NCBI GenBank assembly: GCA_965116195.1
Contig: OZ220491.1
Span: 2,542,001-2,606,000, forward strand
DNA: 64,000 nt
Reading direction: 5' to 3'
From: Aldehydirespirator sp965116195
GTDB lineage: Bacteria; Actinomycetota; Acidimicrobiia; Acidimicrobiales; Aldehydirespiratoraceae
Position numbers and translations under genes: made by a program
Notes under the pieces: model-generated
Seen by the model: the letters and a program-made list of their open reading frames with translations, nothing else
Told to the model about the DNA's origin: nothing
The model's database searches: none
Part shown: piece after piece, positions 57,098 through 64,000 of the stretch
How the letters are laid out: the number at the start of each line of letters is the position of its first letter
Position numbering within the stretch: position 1 is the stretch's first letter

Positions 57098-58804
57098 ATG
57101 GCCACGAACCCCAAAGACACGGGCCCCACAGACAGGCCACCGGATTTCATCCGTGAACAGGTGAGTGCCGACAACGCCTCGGGTGCTTTTGCCGGCCGGG
57201 TGCAGACTCGTTTCCCGCCGGAACCCAACGGCTTTTTGCACATCGGTCACGCCAAGGCGGTATGTCTCAACTTCGGCGTGGCCACAGAGCACGGTGGCAC
57301 CTGTCGACTGCGTTTTGACGACACCAACCCCAGCGGTGAGGACGCGCACTACGCCGAGGCCATATCGGAGGACATCTCCTGGCTCGGCTTCACTCCCGAC
57401 GGGCCGGCGGTTCATGCCTCGGACTACTTTGAGCAACTCTACGAGTGGGCCGAACACCTGGTGGGTGAGGGCCTGGCCTATGTGGATGACCAGGATGCCG
57501 AGACCATCTCTGTCACCCGGGGCGACTTCAGTACTCCCGGAACCGACAGTCCCTGGCGTGAGCGCTCGGTCAAGCAGAACCTGGAACTGCTGCGAGACAT
57601 GCGCAACGGCTGCTTCGCTGACGGCACCAAGGTGTTGCGGGCCAGGATTGACATGGCCCATCCCAACATGTTGATGCGAGACCCGGTGATGTATCGGATC
57701 CGCCACACCCGGCACTACCGCACCGAACGCGACTGGTGCATCTACCCGACCTACGACTGGGCCCACGGTCAGAGCGATGCCATCGAGGGGGTCACCCACT
57801 CGCTGTGCAGCCTTGAGTTTGACGCCCATCGCGAGTTGTATGACTGGTATCTGGAGCACCTGCCATTGCCCGGCGACAGGCCCCGCCAGTACGAGTTCGC
57901 CCGCTTGAACCTCACCCACACCGTCACTTCCAAGCGAGCCCTGGGTGCTCTGATTGAACAGGATCTTGTGGATGGCTGGGACGACCCGCGGCTGCCGACC
58001 CTGCGAGGTCTGCGCCGGCGCGGCTATCCGGCTGAGGCCATCCGGGCCTTCTGTGCGCACATCGGCGTGGCCCGGGTCAACGGCATCCACGAGATTGAAT
58101 TGTTGGAGTCGTTCGTGCGGGCCCATCACAACCGCAGGGCGCTGCGCCGCATGGCCGTGCTACGACCTCTTGAGGTGGTGATCAACAACTGGCCCACAGA
58201 GCTTGTGGAGCACCGCCCGGCGGTCAACAACCCGGAGGTACCCGGCGAGGGAACCCGCCAAGTCCCCTTCAGTGGTCGGCTCTGGATCGAGCGCGACGAC
58301 TTCATGGTTGACCCGCCTCGCAAGTTCTACCGTCTGGCACCGGGTCGGGAGGTGCGGCTGCGGGCCGGTTACTTCCTGCGCTGCAACGACGTGGACACAG
58401 ACACCGCCGGCCAGGCGATCAGGCTGCATTGCACCTACGATCCCAGCACCGGCAACGGGCAGGCACCCGATGGCCGCAAGGTGCGTGCCACGATCCATTG
58501 GGTGTCAGCCGAGCACGCCGTGGATGCCTGTGTGTCGCTCTATGACCGTCTCTTCAGTGAGGCTGCTCCGGGCTCTGATGGGCGAGACCCGCTCGGGTCA
58601 TACAACCATGACTCTCGTCAGCTGCTTGTCGGTGCCAAACTTGAGCCGACACTGGCGGAAGTGCCCCCCGGTGAGGTGGTTCAGTTTGAGCGGCTCGGAT
58701 ACTTTGCTCGTGACACCGGCTGCGAGATGTTGTTTCATCGCACCGTCGGCCTGCGTGACGATTGGGCCAAAATCAAAAATCGCGCTGCCCGGTCCACCAG
58801 TTGA
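57098..58804 (+). CDS. glnS: Glutaminyl-tRNA synthetase
   Basis: 568 residues from ATG 57098. Class I synthetase: HIGH motif in FPPEPNGFLHIGHAKAVCLN, LRFDDTNPSGEDAHYAEAI, IYPTYDWAHGQSDAIEGVTH, LCSLEFDAHRELYDW and the KMSKS-like loop VTSKRALGALI; the C-terminal anticodon-binding barrel has RLWIERDDFM and IHWVSAEHAVDA. It charges tRNA-Gln directly. Most Actinobacteria instead use GatCAB amidation, so this gene is a lineage or transfer marker. The tail CCACCAGTTGACC is echoed downstream at ~58900. Confidence 0.97.
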   Translation: MATNPKDTGPTDRPPDFIREQVSADNASGAFAGRVQTRFPPEPNGFLHIGHAKAVCLNFGVATEHGGTCRLRFDDTNPSGEDAHYAEAISEDISWLGFTPDGPAVHASDYFEQLYEWAEHLVGEGLAYVDDQDAETISVTRGDFSTPGTDSPWRERSVKQNLELLRDMRNGCFADGTKVLRARIDMAHPNMLMRDPVMYRIRHTRHYRTERDWCIYPTYDWAHGQSDAIEGVTHSLCSLEFDAHRELYDWYLEHLPLPGDRPRQYEFARLNLTHTVTSKRALGALIEQDLVDGWDDPRLPTLRGLRRRGYPAEAIRAFCAHIGVARVNGIHEIELLESFVRAHHNRRALRRMAVLRPLEVVINNWPTELVEHRPAVNNPEVPGEGTRQVPFSGRLWIERDDFMVDPPRKFYRLAPGREVRLRAGYFLRCNDVDTDTAGQAIRLHCTYDPSTGNGQAPDGRKVRATIHWVSAEHAVDACVSLYDRLFSEAAPGSDGRDPLGSYNHDSRQLLVGAKLEPTLAEVPPGEVVQFERLGYFARDTGCEMLFHRTVGLRDDWAKIKNRAARSTS

Positions 58805-59042
58805 CCCTCGCAGTTCTCTGCACGGGCGCGCACACCGGTACCTGCCGACTCTGTGACCCTCGCCACCGGTCAGCTCAAACCGCAAGTTGACTCGGGCCGC
58901 CAGTTGATGGCCTGTCAGTTGACCCCGACTGTCAGCTGCCACCTCGCTTCGGGTGGATGTGCCCACCAGTCAATCTGCCCACCAGTCAATCTGCCCACCA
59001 GTCAATCTGCCCACCAGTCAATCTGCCCACCAGTGGATGTGC
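58805..59042. repeat. Echoes of the glnS stop and a 16-bp tandem repeat
   Basis: CAGTTGACC from the glnS 3' end recurs near 58899-58925. Then GCCCACCAGTCAATCT repeats at 58961, 58977, 58993, 59009 and 59025; the sixth register (59041) is the 3' end of the ALDH fragment itself (GCCTACCAGCCAACG, with CTA = stop TAG on the minus strand). Confidence 0.88.
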
Positions 59043-59330
59043 CTACCAGCCAACGCCGATGTACTGGGTCTCGCAGAACTCGTAGATACCCTCGCTGGCA
59101 CCCTCACGGCCCAGGCCTGACTGCTTCATGCCTCCAAAGGGTGCTGCCGGATCAGAGATGGCACCACGATTGACGGCAACCATGCCCGCCTCCAGGCGCT
59201 CGCTAACGCTCAGGCCCTTGGCCAGGTCCTCTGTGTACACATAGCCGATCAGGCCCATCTCGGTGTCGTTGGCTGCCGCGATCATGGCCTCGGTGTCATC
59301 GAAGGGGATCACGGGTGCCGAAAGAACTCC
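59043..59330 (-). pseudogene. Aldehyde dehydrogenase, C-terminal fragment (succinate-semialdehyde dehydrogenase type)
   Basis: Minus-strand frame GVLSAPVIPFDDTEAMIAAA, then NDTEMGLIGYVYTEDLA, EAGMVAVNRGAISDPAAPFG, GMKQSGLGREG and a final ETQYIGVGW. This is the last ~95 residues of a GabD-type aldehyde dehydrogenase; the NAD-binding part and the catalytic Cys/Glu are missing, so it is a truncated remnant. It has no ribosome-binding site of its own. Confidence 0.88.
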
Positions 59331-59463
59331 GATGCATAGGCATCCTCGCCATGTGCGTCGGCCTGTGGCTTGCCGTGCTCAAGGGCTCCGCATGGGCAGT
59401 CCTCGTCGTCATTGGCGGCTCGCTTCACTGTTGTTGGGCTGATTCAGGCTACGGTCAACGGGC

Positions 59464-60468
59464 ATGACGATGTCCAGAAACTCCAAACACTCCAGCGACA
59501 CCAGTTCGGCTGTCCAGATCACCGAGACCGGCGGAGTCGAGGTGATGCGGTTGGTGCAGCGGCCCGACCCCGCACCTCGTGAAGGCGAGATGACGGTGGC
59601 TGTGTCCGCAGCCGGCGTGAACTTCATCGACACCTACCATCGTTCGGGCCTGTACGAGTTGCCGCTGCCAGTCGTGTTGGGCCAGGAGGGTGCCGGCACG
59701 GTTCTGGAAGTTGGTGCAGGCGTGACGGACTTTGCTCCCGGTGACCGTGTTGGATGGGCGGGTTCGGGCGGTTCCTACGCCGAGAAGGTCTCCGTCACGG
59801 CTTCAGCAGCGTTCCATGTGCCCGACGATGTGGATCTTGAGACGGCCGCAGCCGTCGCGTTGCAGGGTCTGACCGCCCACTACCTGGCGAGCGACTGCCC
59901 GTCACTCCGGTTGGGTGACCGCTGCCTGATCCATGCGGCCGCCGGCGGCACCGGTCGGCTGTTGGTACAGATGGCCAAGCTGCGTGGTGCCGAGGTGGTG
60001 GCAACCGTCGGCAGCGATGCCAAGGGCGAGTTGGCCCGCAGTGCAGGTGCCGACCATGTCGTGAACTACACGACCACCGACCTGGTGTCCGGCGTGGAAG
60101 CCGCGGTGGGGGTCAACTCCATTGACGTTGTGTATGACGGAGTGGGAGCAGCGGTGTACGACGACAGTCTGCGCCTGTTGCGCCCGCGAGGAGCAATGGT
60201 GAACTTCGGCAACGCATCGGGTGCGGTGCCGGCCAAAGAGCCGCTTCACCTGTCAGCCAAATCGCTCTGGTTGACCCGTCCCAGGTTGTGGGACTTCATT
60301 GATGACCGCAACGAACTTGATGCTCGTGTCACGGAACTGTTCGGCTGGATTGCCTCCGGCAAACTCGAGGTGCGTGTCGCTGCCCGCCTGGACCTTGCTG
60401 AAGCAGCCGAAGCGCATCGCCTGCTGCAGGGTCGCAGCGTAGCCGGCAAGATCCTGCTCATCCCCTGA
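59464..60468 (+). CDS. NADPH:quinone oxidoreductase (zinc-independent MDR family)
   Basis: 334 residues. Medium-chain dehydrogenase/reductase: AAGVNFIDTYHRSGLYELPL then PVVLGQEGAGTVLEVGAGV at the N-terminus, nucleotide-binding HAAAGGTGRLLVQMAKLRGA, VVYDGVGAAVYDDSLRLL, and the C-terminal EAAEAHRLLQGRSVAGKILL. The typical quinone reductase NFIDTYxRxG signature is present and the catalytic zinc ligands of alcohol dehydrogenases are absent. Start ATG 59464. Convergent with the AIM24-like gene 26 bp away. Confidence 0.93.
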   Translation: MTMSRNSKHSSDTSSAVQITETGGVEVMRLVQRPDPAPREGEMTVAVSAAGVNFIDTYHRSGLYELPLPVVLGQEGAGTVLEVGAGVTDFAPGDRVGWAGSGGSYAEKVSVTASAAFHVPDDVDLETAAAVALQGLTAHYLASDCPSLRLGDRCLIHAAAGGTGRLLVQMAKLRGAEVVATVGSDAKGELARSAGADHVVNYTTTDLVSGVEAAVGVNSIDVVYDGVGAAVYDDSLRLLRPRGAMVNFGNASGAVPAKEPLHLSAKSLWLTRPRLWDFIDDRNELDARVTELFGWIASGKLEVRVAARLDLAEAAEAHRLLQGRSVAGKILLIP

Positions 60469-60494
60469 CGCTCTGCTGCGCTGTTCTGGTCGGG

Positions 60495-61283
60495 TCAGCG
60501 TCGCTCAAAGATAGATGAGAGGCCGCCGATCACGGAGCCTTCACCCTGCGAACCGCCCGGCCTCAGATTGGCCACCACCCGATCAGCCAGTCGGTTGAAC
60601 GGCAGGGACTGCAACCACACCCGGCCCACCCCGCTGAGTGTGGCAAGGAACAGGCCCTCCCCGCCGAACACCATTGAGCGCAGGTCACCCGCACGTTCAA
60701 TGGAGTACTGGATCTGCTGGGGCTGAAAGGCCACTATGCAGCCGGTGTCAATGCGCAGGGTTTCGCCTTGAAGCTGCTTCTCCACGATGGTGCCGCCAGC
60801 ATGAAGGAAAGCCAAGCCGTCACCAGAGATGGACTGGAGGATGAAGCCCTCACCGCCGAAGAGGCCGGTGCCGATCTTGCGGTTGAAGACGATGTCCAGT
60901 TTGGTTCCGGAGGCGGCACACAAGAAAGCGTCTTTCTGGGCCGTCAACTGGCCGCCCGCGGCTGCCAGGTTTATCGGCAGGATCTTGCCGGGATACGGCG
61001 CAGCCATCGCCACTTTCTGCTTGCCCATCGGGGCGCTGTTGGCAAAGTGGGTCATGAACAGTCCCTCACCGGTGATGCCGCGCTTGGCGGCTGACTTGAG
61101 CTTGCCCCAGGTGCCCTGATTGGGTTCGGAGCCGTCACCCATCTTGGCTGCGAAGGTGATGCCCTGCTCCATGTACATCATGGCACCTGCCTCAGCGATG
61201 ACCACTTCGCCGGGATCAAGTTCGACCTCCACGAATTGCATGTCATCGCCGTAGATCCTGTAGTCAATCTCGTGACTGCGCAT
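60495..61283 (-). CDS. AIM24/TIGR00266 family protein
   Basis: 262 residues. Family strings: YGDDMQFVEVELDPGEVVIA, EAGAMMYMEQGITFAAKMGD, ITGEGLFMTHFAN, GKILPINLAAAGGQLTAQKD, GGEGFILQSISGDGLAFLHA, GGTIVEKQLQGETLRIDTGC and the end GVGRVWLQSLPFNRLADRV. The family folds as a double-stranded beta barrel of unknown biochemical role. Start at 61283; 65 bp upstream lies the end of the S-layer protein gene in the same orientation. Confidence 0.93.
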   Translation of the reverse strand: MRSHEIDYRIYGDDMQFVEVELDPGEVVIAEAGAMMYMEQGITFAAKMGDGSEPNQGTWGKLKSAAKRGITGEGLFMTHFANSAPMGKQKVAMAAPYPGKILPINLAAAGGQLTAQKDAFLCAASGTKLDIVFNRKIGTGLFGGEGFILQSISGDGLAFLHAGGTIVEKQLQGETLRIDTGCIVAFQPQQIQYSIERAGDLRSMVFGGEGLFLATLSGVGRVWLQSLPFNRLADRVVANLRPGGSQGEGSVIGGLSSIFERR

Positions 61284-61348
61284 TGTTACCTCCGCCGTGT
61301 CGCTGTCAGCCGATGGTGGTGACGGCTGTGAGTTTGCAGACTAATACG

Positions 61349-64000
61349 CTAGTTGGGGAGTTGTAGTTTGAATACGTTTTCGTTTCGGTTCTGGTTGTAG
61401 GTGGTGCCCAGGCTGTCTGACCATACCCATATGGTGACGTTGCGTCTGGCGGTGCCGGGCAGGGTCAGTCTGGTGTTGCCGTTTGCGTCAGTGGCCGGGT
61501 CGGCTGTGTCTATCCGGCATTTTGTGGTACCTCGTCTTATCGCATTCACTACCGTGGTGCATTCGCCGGAGCTGCCAAACGCGTCGTCCTCGTCGCTGGT
61601 GGTGACATGGAAGCCGTCGATGCGGTCACCGCTCACCGGTTGGAAGTCATCGTCGCGTACTGACACGACCACTGTGCGTCCGTTGGTTTGTGCGGTGACC
61701 CCTGCCGGGCGCACATTGGTATGGGCCAACATACGCGTGATGAACGCTGCCGCGTGTTTGCGTGGCACCGTCCCGTCCGGGTCAAACATTGAACGGTCTC
61801 CGGCGCTGCCTGTTGTCAAACCGAGTTCGTAGGCGTAGCTCACCAACACATCATCACCAGATGCCAGGTCTGCCCTGGTGTCAGCAAAGTAATCAACCTT
61901 GTTTGCGGCCAGTTTCAAACTGCCGTCCTTGTTGAACAACTTCGGACTCGCCAAACGCAAGAACTCCACCAGCGCAGATACCACCTCCAGTCGTGTCGCC
62001 GGCGCGTTCGGAGCGAACCTGGTCTCTGTCACCCCGGAGATGATGTTGTTGTGCGTCAACACACCGATCGCGTTACGTCGCTCCTCACCCATGCCTTCGA
62101 GATCATCAAAACCGGTGGCACCATCGCCTGTGAGATCCAACCCGGCGACCTTCGCAGCGCGATACAACATCAACGCCAACTGCGAACGCGTCACCGCCTG
62201 ACCGGGATCAAACCGCCCACCGGTTTTACCGACAACAATCCCGTAATAGGCCAGAGCGTTGATCGCCTTCTCAGTATTCAAACCCTCCACGTCAACAAAC
62301 CCGGCATCACCGGACGCGTCACCAACACCCGCCGAAAACGCCGGCAAAACATCAGCCACACCCCCGTCATCAACCCCAACCCGCCTCGGCACAACCCGAA
62401 CCACAGTAGTAGTAGTAGTAGTAGTAGTGGCAGTCGTAGCAGCAGGAGGCGGTGCAGCAGGTGCAGCGGGCGACGGCGGTGGAGGAGGAGCGACGGTGGT
62501 GGTGGTGGTAGTAGTGGTAGTAGTAGTGGTGGTAGTGGTAGTGGTGGTGGTGGTGGTGGTAGTGGTGGTAGTGGTAGTGGTAGTGGTAGTGGTAGTAGTG
62601 GAGGTGGTGGTAGCTGGGACTCTCGTTGACTCGCTCTCGGTTACAGAAACTGTTACCGAGTCGATTGTCACACTGTCGTAGCCGCCGCCTGTGGCGGTGT
62701 GGGTCAACGTGACATCCGGGTCGGTGGTGGCATCCAGATCCGTTGCCGCGTTCACTGTCACCGTTTGTGCAGTGTTGTAGTTGACAGTGGTGAACGTCAA
62801 CGGTGAACCCGTCACCGTCACATCCTCGTCTTCACCGGCGACTGTCACCGTCACATCCGCGGACGGCGCGCTGTTCAACTTCACCGTGTAACTACCAGTG
62901 GAGCCTTCAACAATCGTAAGCGCGGTCGCTGACACGGTTACTGCTTTGGCTACCGTTATAACCACCGTTTCGGTGTCAGAGTTGCCGTTGCCGTCAGACG
63001 CGGTAACTGTCATCGTGTAGGTACCTTCTGCTGTTGGAGTGAACTGCAGTCTGGCAACAGCCAGATCAGGGGTCCCAGGAATCGCAGGTGTCTCACTAAC
63101 TTTGCGGGTCCACGCATACGTCACCGTGTCACTATCAGCATCCGTCGCAGACGCTGTGATATCCACTGCTTGGCCCAACTTGACAGACACAGCATCAATC
63201 GCAGCCAACACCGGTGAACTGTCGTCATCGGTGATAGTGCCCACAGCAGTCGCGTCACCGATAGCCGAGGGACCAGACGGAGCAGACAACGTCACCGTGA
63301 ACGTCTCATCATCCTCATCTAAATCATCATCAGTCACAGACACCGTGATCGTGGCATTAGACGCATTCGCAGCCATCGAAACCGCTTGTGCAGTGGTTAC
63401 CGCCGTGAAATCAGAACCCGCCGTAGCCGTGTCACCAGTTTCTGCTGTGACCGTGTACTTGAACGTCACCTGCGCCGACGGAGCCGGAGTTGCTGTCACC
63501 GTGAACGTGAACGTGCCATCCTCCGCCGCCGTCACATCTGAAACACGCAACACAACCGTCGTTGATGTCACCGGAGCAACAGTAGTGGTAGTGGTAGTGG
63601 TAGTGGTAGTGGTAGTGGTAGTAGTCGTGGTAGTAGTCGTGGTAGTAGTCGTGGTAGTAGTCGTGGTGGTCGGGGTCGCTGATACTGTTTTGGATGCTCG
63701 GCTGTTGCCATCATTGTTTTGGGCTCGTATCTGGAACCTGTACCTCACACCATTATCCAACCCTGACACAGTATGTGAAGTGGTATCAGCATCCGAACCG
63801 GACATACCGTTCCAACCCACCCATGCGGCACTCCCTCTTTTTTGACGGTACTGATAACCCGTGATCGCATCGTCATCAGGATCATCCCACGACAAACTGA
63901 CCGATCCCGCACCCGCCGCAGCCGACAACCCAGACGGCTTCGCAGGAACAGAAGTCGTAGTCGTAGAAGTGGAGGTTGTTGTAGGCGTGTTCTCAGTCAC
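61349..64000 (-). CDS. S-layer/cell-surface protein with FnIII, Calx-beta, poly-Thr and SLH domains (5' end outside window)
   Basis: At least 883 residues, open at the right edge, so the true start lies beyond 64000. Order seen: a fibronectin type III domain (GLSAAAGAGSVSLSWDDP), a Thr run, a Calx-beta domain (TFTFTVTATPAPSAQVTFKY ... TISDDD-like VGTITDDD), a cadherin/PKD-like domain (AIDAVSVKLGQAVDITASA), another Ca-binding-like repeat, a long Thr tract and Pro/Ala linker, and three SLH-like repeats (AINALAYYGIVVGKTGGRFD, AIGVLTHNNIISGVTETRFA, LVSYAYELGLTTGSAGDRSM) that anchor to the wall. A C-terminal strand domain (LTLPGTARRNVTIWVWSDSL) follows. It is secreted and surface-bound; function is structural or adhesive. 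Confidence 0.85.
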   Translation of the reverse strand: MTENTPTTTSTSTTTTSVPAKPSGLSAAAGAGSVSLSWDDPDDDAITGYQYRQKRGSAAWVGWNGMSGSDADTTSHTVSGLDNGVRYRFQIRAQNNDGNSRASKTVSATPTTTTTTTTTTTTTTTTTTTTTTTTTTTTTTVAPVTSTTVVLRVSDVTAAEDGTFTFTVTATPAPSAQVTFKYTVTAETGDTATAGSDFTAVTTAQAVSMAANASNATITVSVTDDDLDEDDETFTVTLSAPSGPSAIGDATAVGTITDDDSSPVLAAIDAVSVKLGQAVDITASATDADSDTVTYAWTRKVSETPAIPGTPDLAVARLQFTPTAEGTYTMTVTASDGNGNSDTETVVITVAKAVTVSATALTIVEGSTGSYTVKLNSAPSADVTVTVAGEDEDVTVTGSPLTFTTVNYNTAQTVTVNAATDLDATTDPDVTLTHTATGGGYDSVTIDSVTVSVTESESTRVPATTTSTTTTTTTTTTTTTTTTTTTTTTTTTTTTTTTTTTTVAPPPPPSPAAPAAPPPAATTATTTTTTTTVVRVVPRRVGVDDGGVADVLPAFSAGVGDASGDAGFVDVEGLNTEKAINALAYYGIVVGKTGGRFDPGQAVTRSQLALMLYRAAKVAGLDLTGDGATGFDDLEGMGEERRNAIGVLTHNNIISGVTETRFAPNAPATRLEVVSALVEFLRLASPKLFNKDGSLKLAANKVDYFADTRADLASGDDVLVSYAYELGLTTGSAGDRSMFDPDGTVPRKHAAAFITRMLAHTNVRPAGVTAQTNGRTVVVSVRDDDFQPVSGDRIDGFHVTTSDEDDAFGSSGECTTVVNAIRRGTTKCRIDTADPATDANGNTRLTLPGTARRNVTIWVWSDSLGTTYNQNRNENVFKLQLPN
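62403..62618. repeat. Trinucleotide repeats encoding poly-threonine, tract 1
   Basis: Runs of (AGT)n, (GGT)n and (GGTAGT)n on the plus strand read as Thr codons (ACT/ACC) on the minus strand. The tract codes for a long Thr stalk before the SLH region. Such runs are prone to length change without frameshift. Confidence 0.92.
63572..63672. repeat. Trinucleotide repeats encoding poly-threonine, tract 2
   Basis: A second (GGTAGT)n/(CGTGGTAGTAGT)n run encodes ~30 Thr residues between the FnIII and Calx-beta domains. Confidence 0.9.

Noticed and set aside
59043..59312. Complete small aldehyde dehydrogenase-like gene
   Set aside because: Only the C-terminal fifth of the family is present, without catalytic residues.
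60466..60502. GACGCT..AGCGTC hairpin as a bidirectional terminator
   Set aside because: Six-bp stem with a 24-nt loop and no T-tract; too weak to support.
62259..62681. Plus-strand frame with long poly-Val opposite the S-layer gene
   Set aside because: It is the complement of the Thr-codon tract of a well-supported minus-strand gene.

Overview
The window is high-GC DNA that reads as an actinobacterium. The evidence is frequent GTG/TTG starts, a classical menaquinone (men) cluster, an AddA/AddB-like pair in place of RecBCD, a LigD-type polymerase, an F420-type LLM oxidoreductase and DsbB/TlpA-like redox proteins. A glutaminyl-tRNA synthetase, which most Actinobacteria lack, together with an S-layer (SLH) protein, leans towards a deep lineage such as Acidimicrobiia. 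The repeat load, lectin and defence content would suit a host-associated or aggregate-living member. That placement is inference, because no rRNA is present. I see no transposase, prophage or tRNA.

Layout. 1-6.5 kb (minus strand): menF-menD-menH-menC, with menC running off the left edge. 6.7-9.6 kb: a small membrane protein, then an RloA/RloB (AbiL-type) defence pair whose rloB is broken by one extra GT in a GT run. 9.9-13.3 kb: a secreted B-lectin/L,D-transpeptidase, two unknown genes that look transferred, a small membrane coiled-coil gene, and gene shards (addB start, cytochrome P450). 13.4-24.2 kb: addB and addA, split by a type IIG-like restriction-modification gene that sits between duplicated addB/addA ends and a lectin shard. 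24.4-34.1 kb: two PLP enzymes, two acyl-CoA ligases, an enoyl-CoA hydratase, a DUF6978/DUF1828-like pair and a CRISPR-like mini-array. 34.3-42.4 kb: an AAA ATPase, an aminotransferase, dsbB-tlpA, a polymorphic-toxin-like protein, a second coiled-coil protein and an extracytoplasmic propeller-like protein. 42.6-46 kb: LLM oxidoreductase, LigD polymerase, aroQ, aroK. 46.2-57 kb: a complete branched-chain amino-acid type ABC transporter (two paralogous binding proteins, livH, livM, livG, livF) with two catabolic enzymes inserted. 57-64 kb: glnS, an aldehyde dehydrogenase shard, a quinone oxidoreductase, an AIM24-family protein and the C-terminal part of a large S-layer protein.

The most unusual property is structural. 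At gene after gene, the boundary itself (the last codons with the stop, or the start codon with its ribosome-binding site) has been tandemly duplicated, with periods that recur near 53, 61 and 70-76 bp, or as short 16-20 bp units. Where the period is 2 mod 3, duplicating a coupled start keeps the ATGA/GTGA overlap and creates relays of tiny coupled ORFs; the best case is livM-mini1-mini2-livG. Larger versions of the same event appear to have left shards of addB, addA, the lectin gene and a P450 around cargo genes. In-frame expansions of 24-72 bp units also sit inside housekeeping enzymes (MenD, MenF, AddB, AddA, RloA).

Functionally, the men genes make menaquinone from chorismate, and aroQ/aroK supply part of the shikimate route to chorismate. 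DsbB/TlpA handle extracytoplasmic thiol chemistry, and AddAB handles double-strand-break ends. RloAB, the type IIG enzyme, the toxin-like protein and possibly the DUF6978/DUF1828 pair form a scattered defence and competition set.
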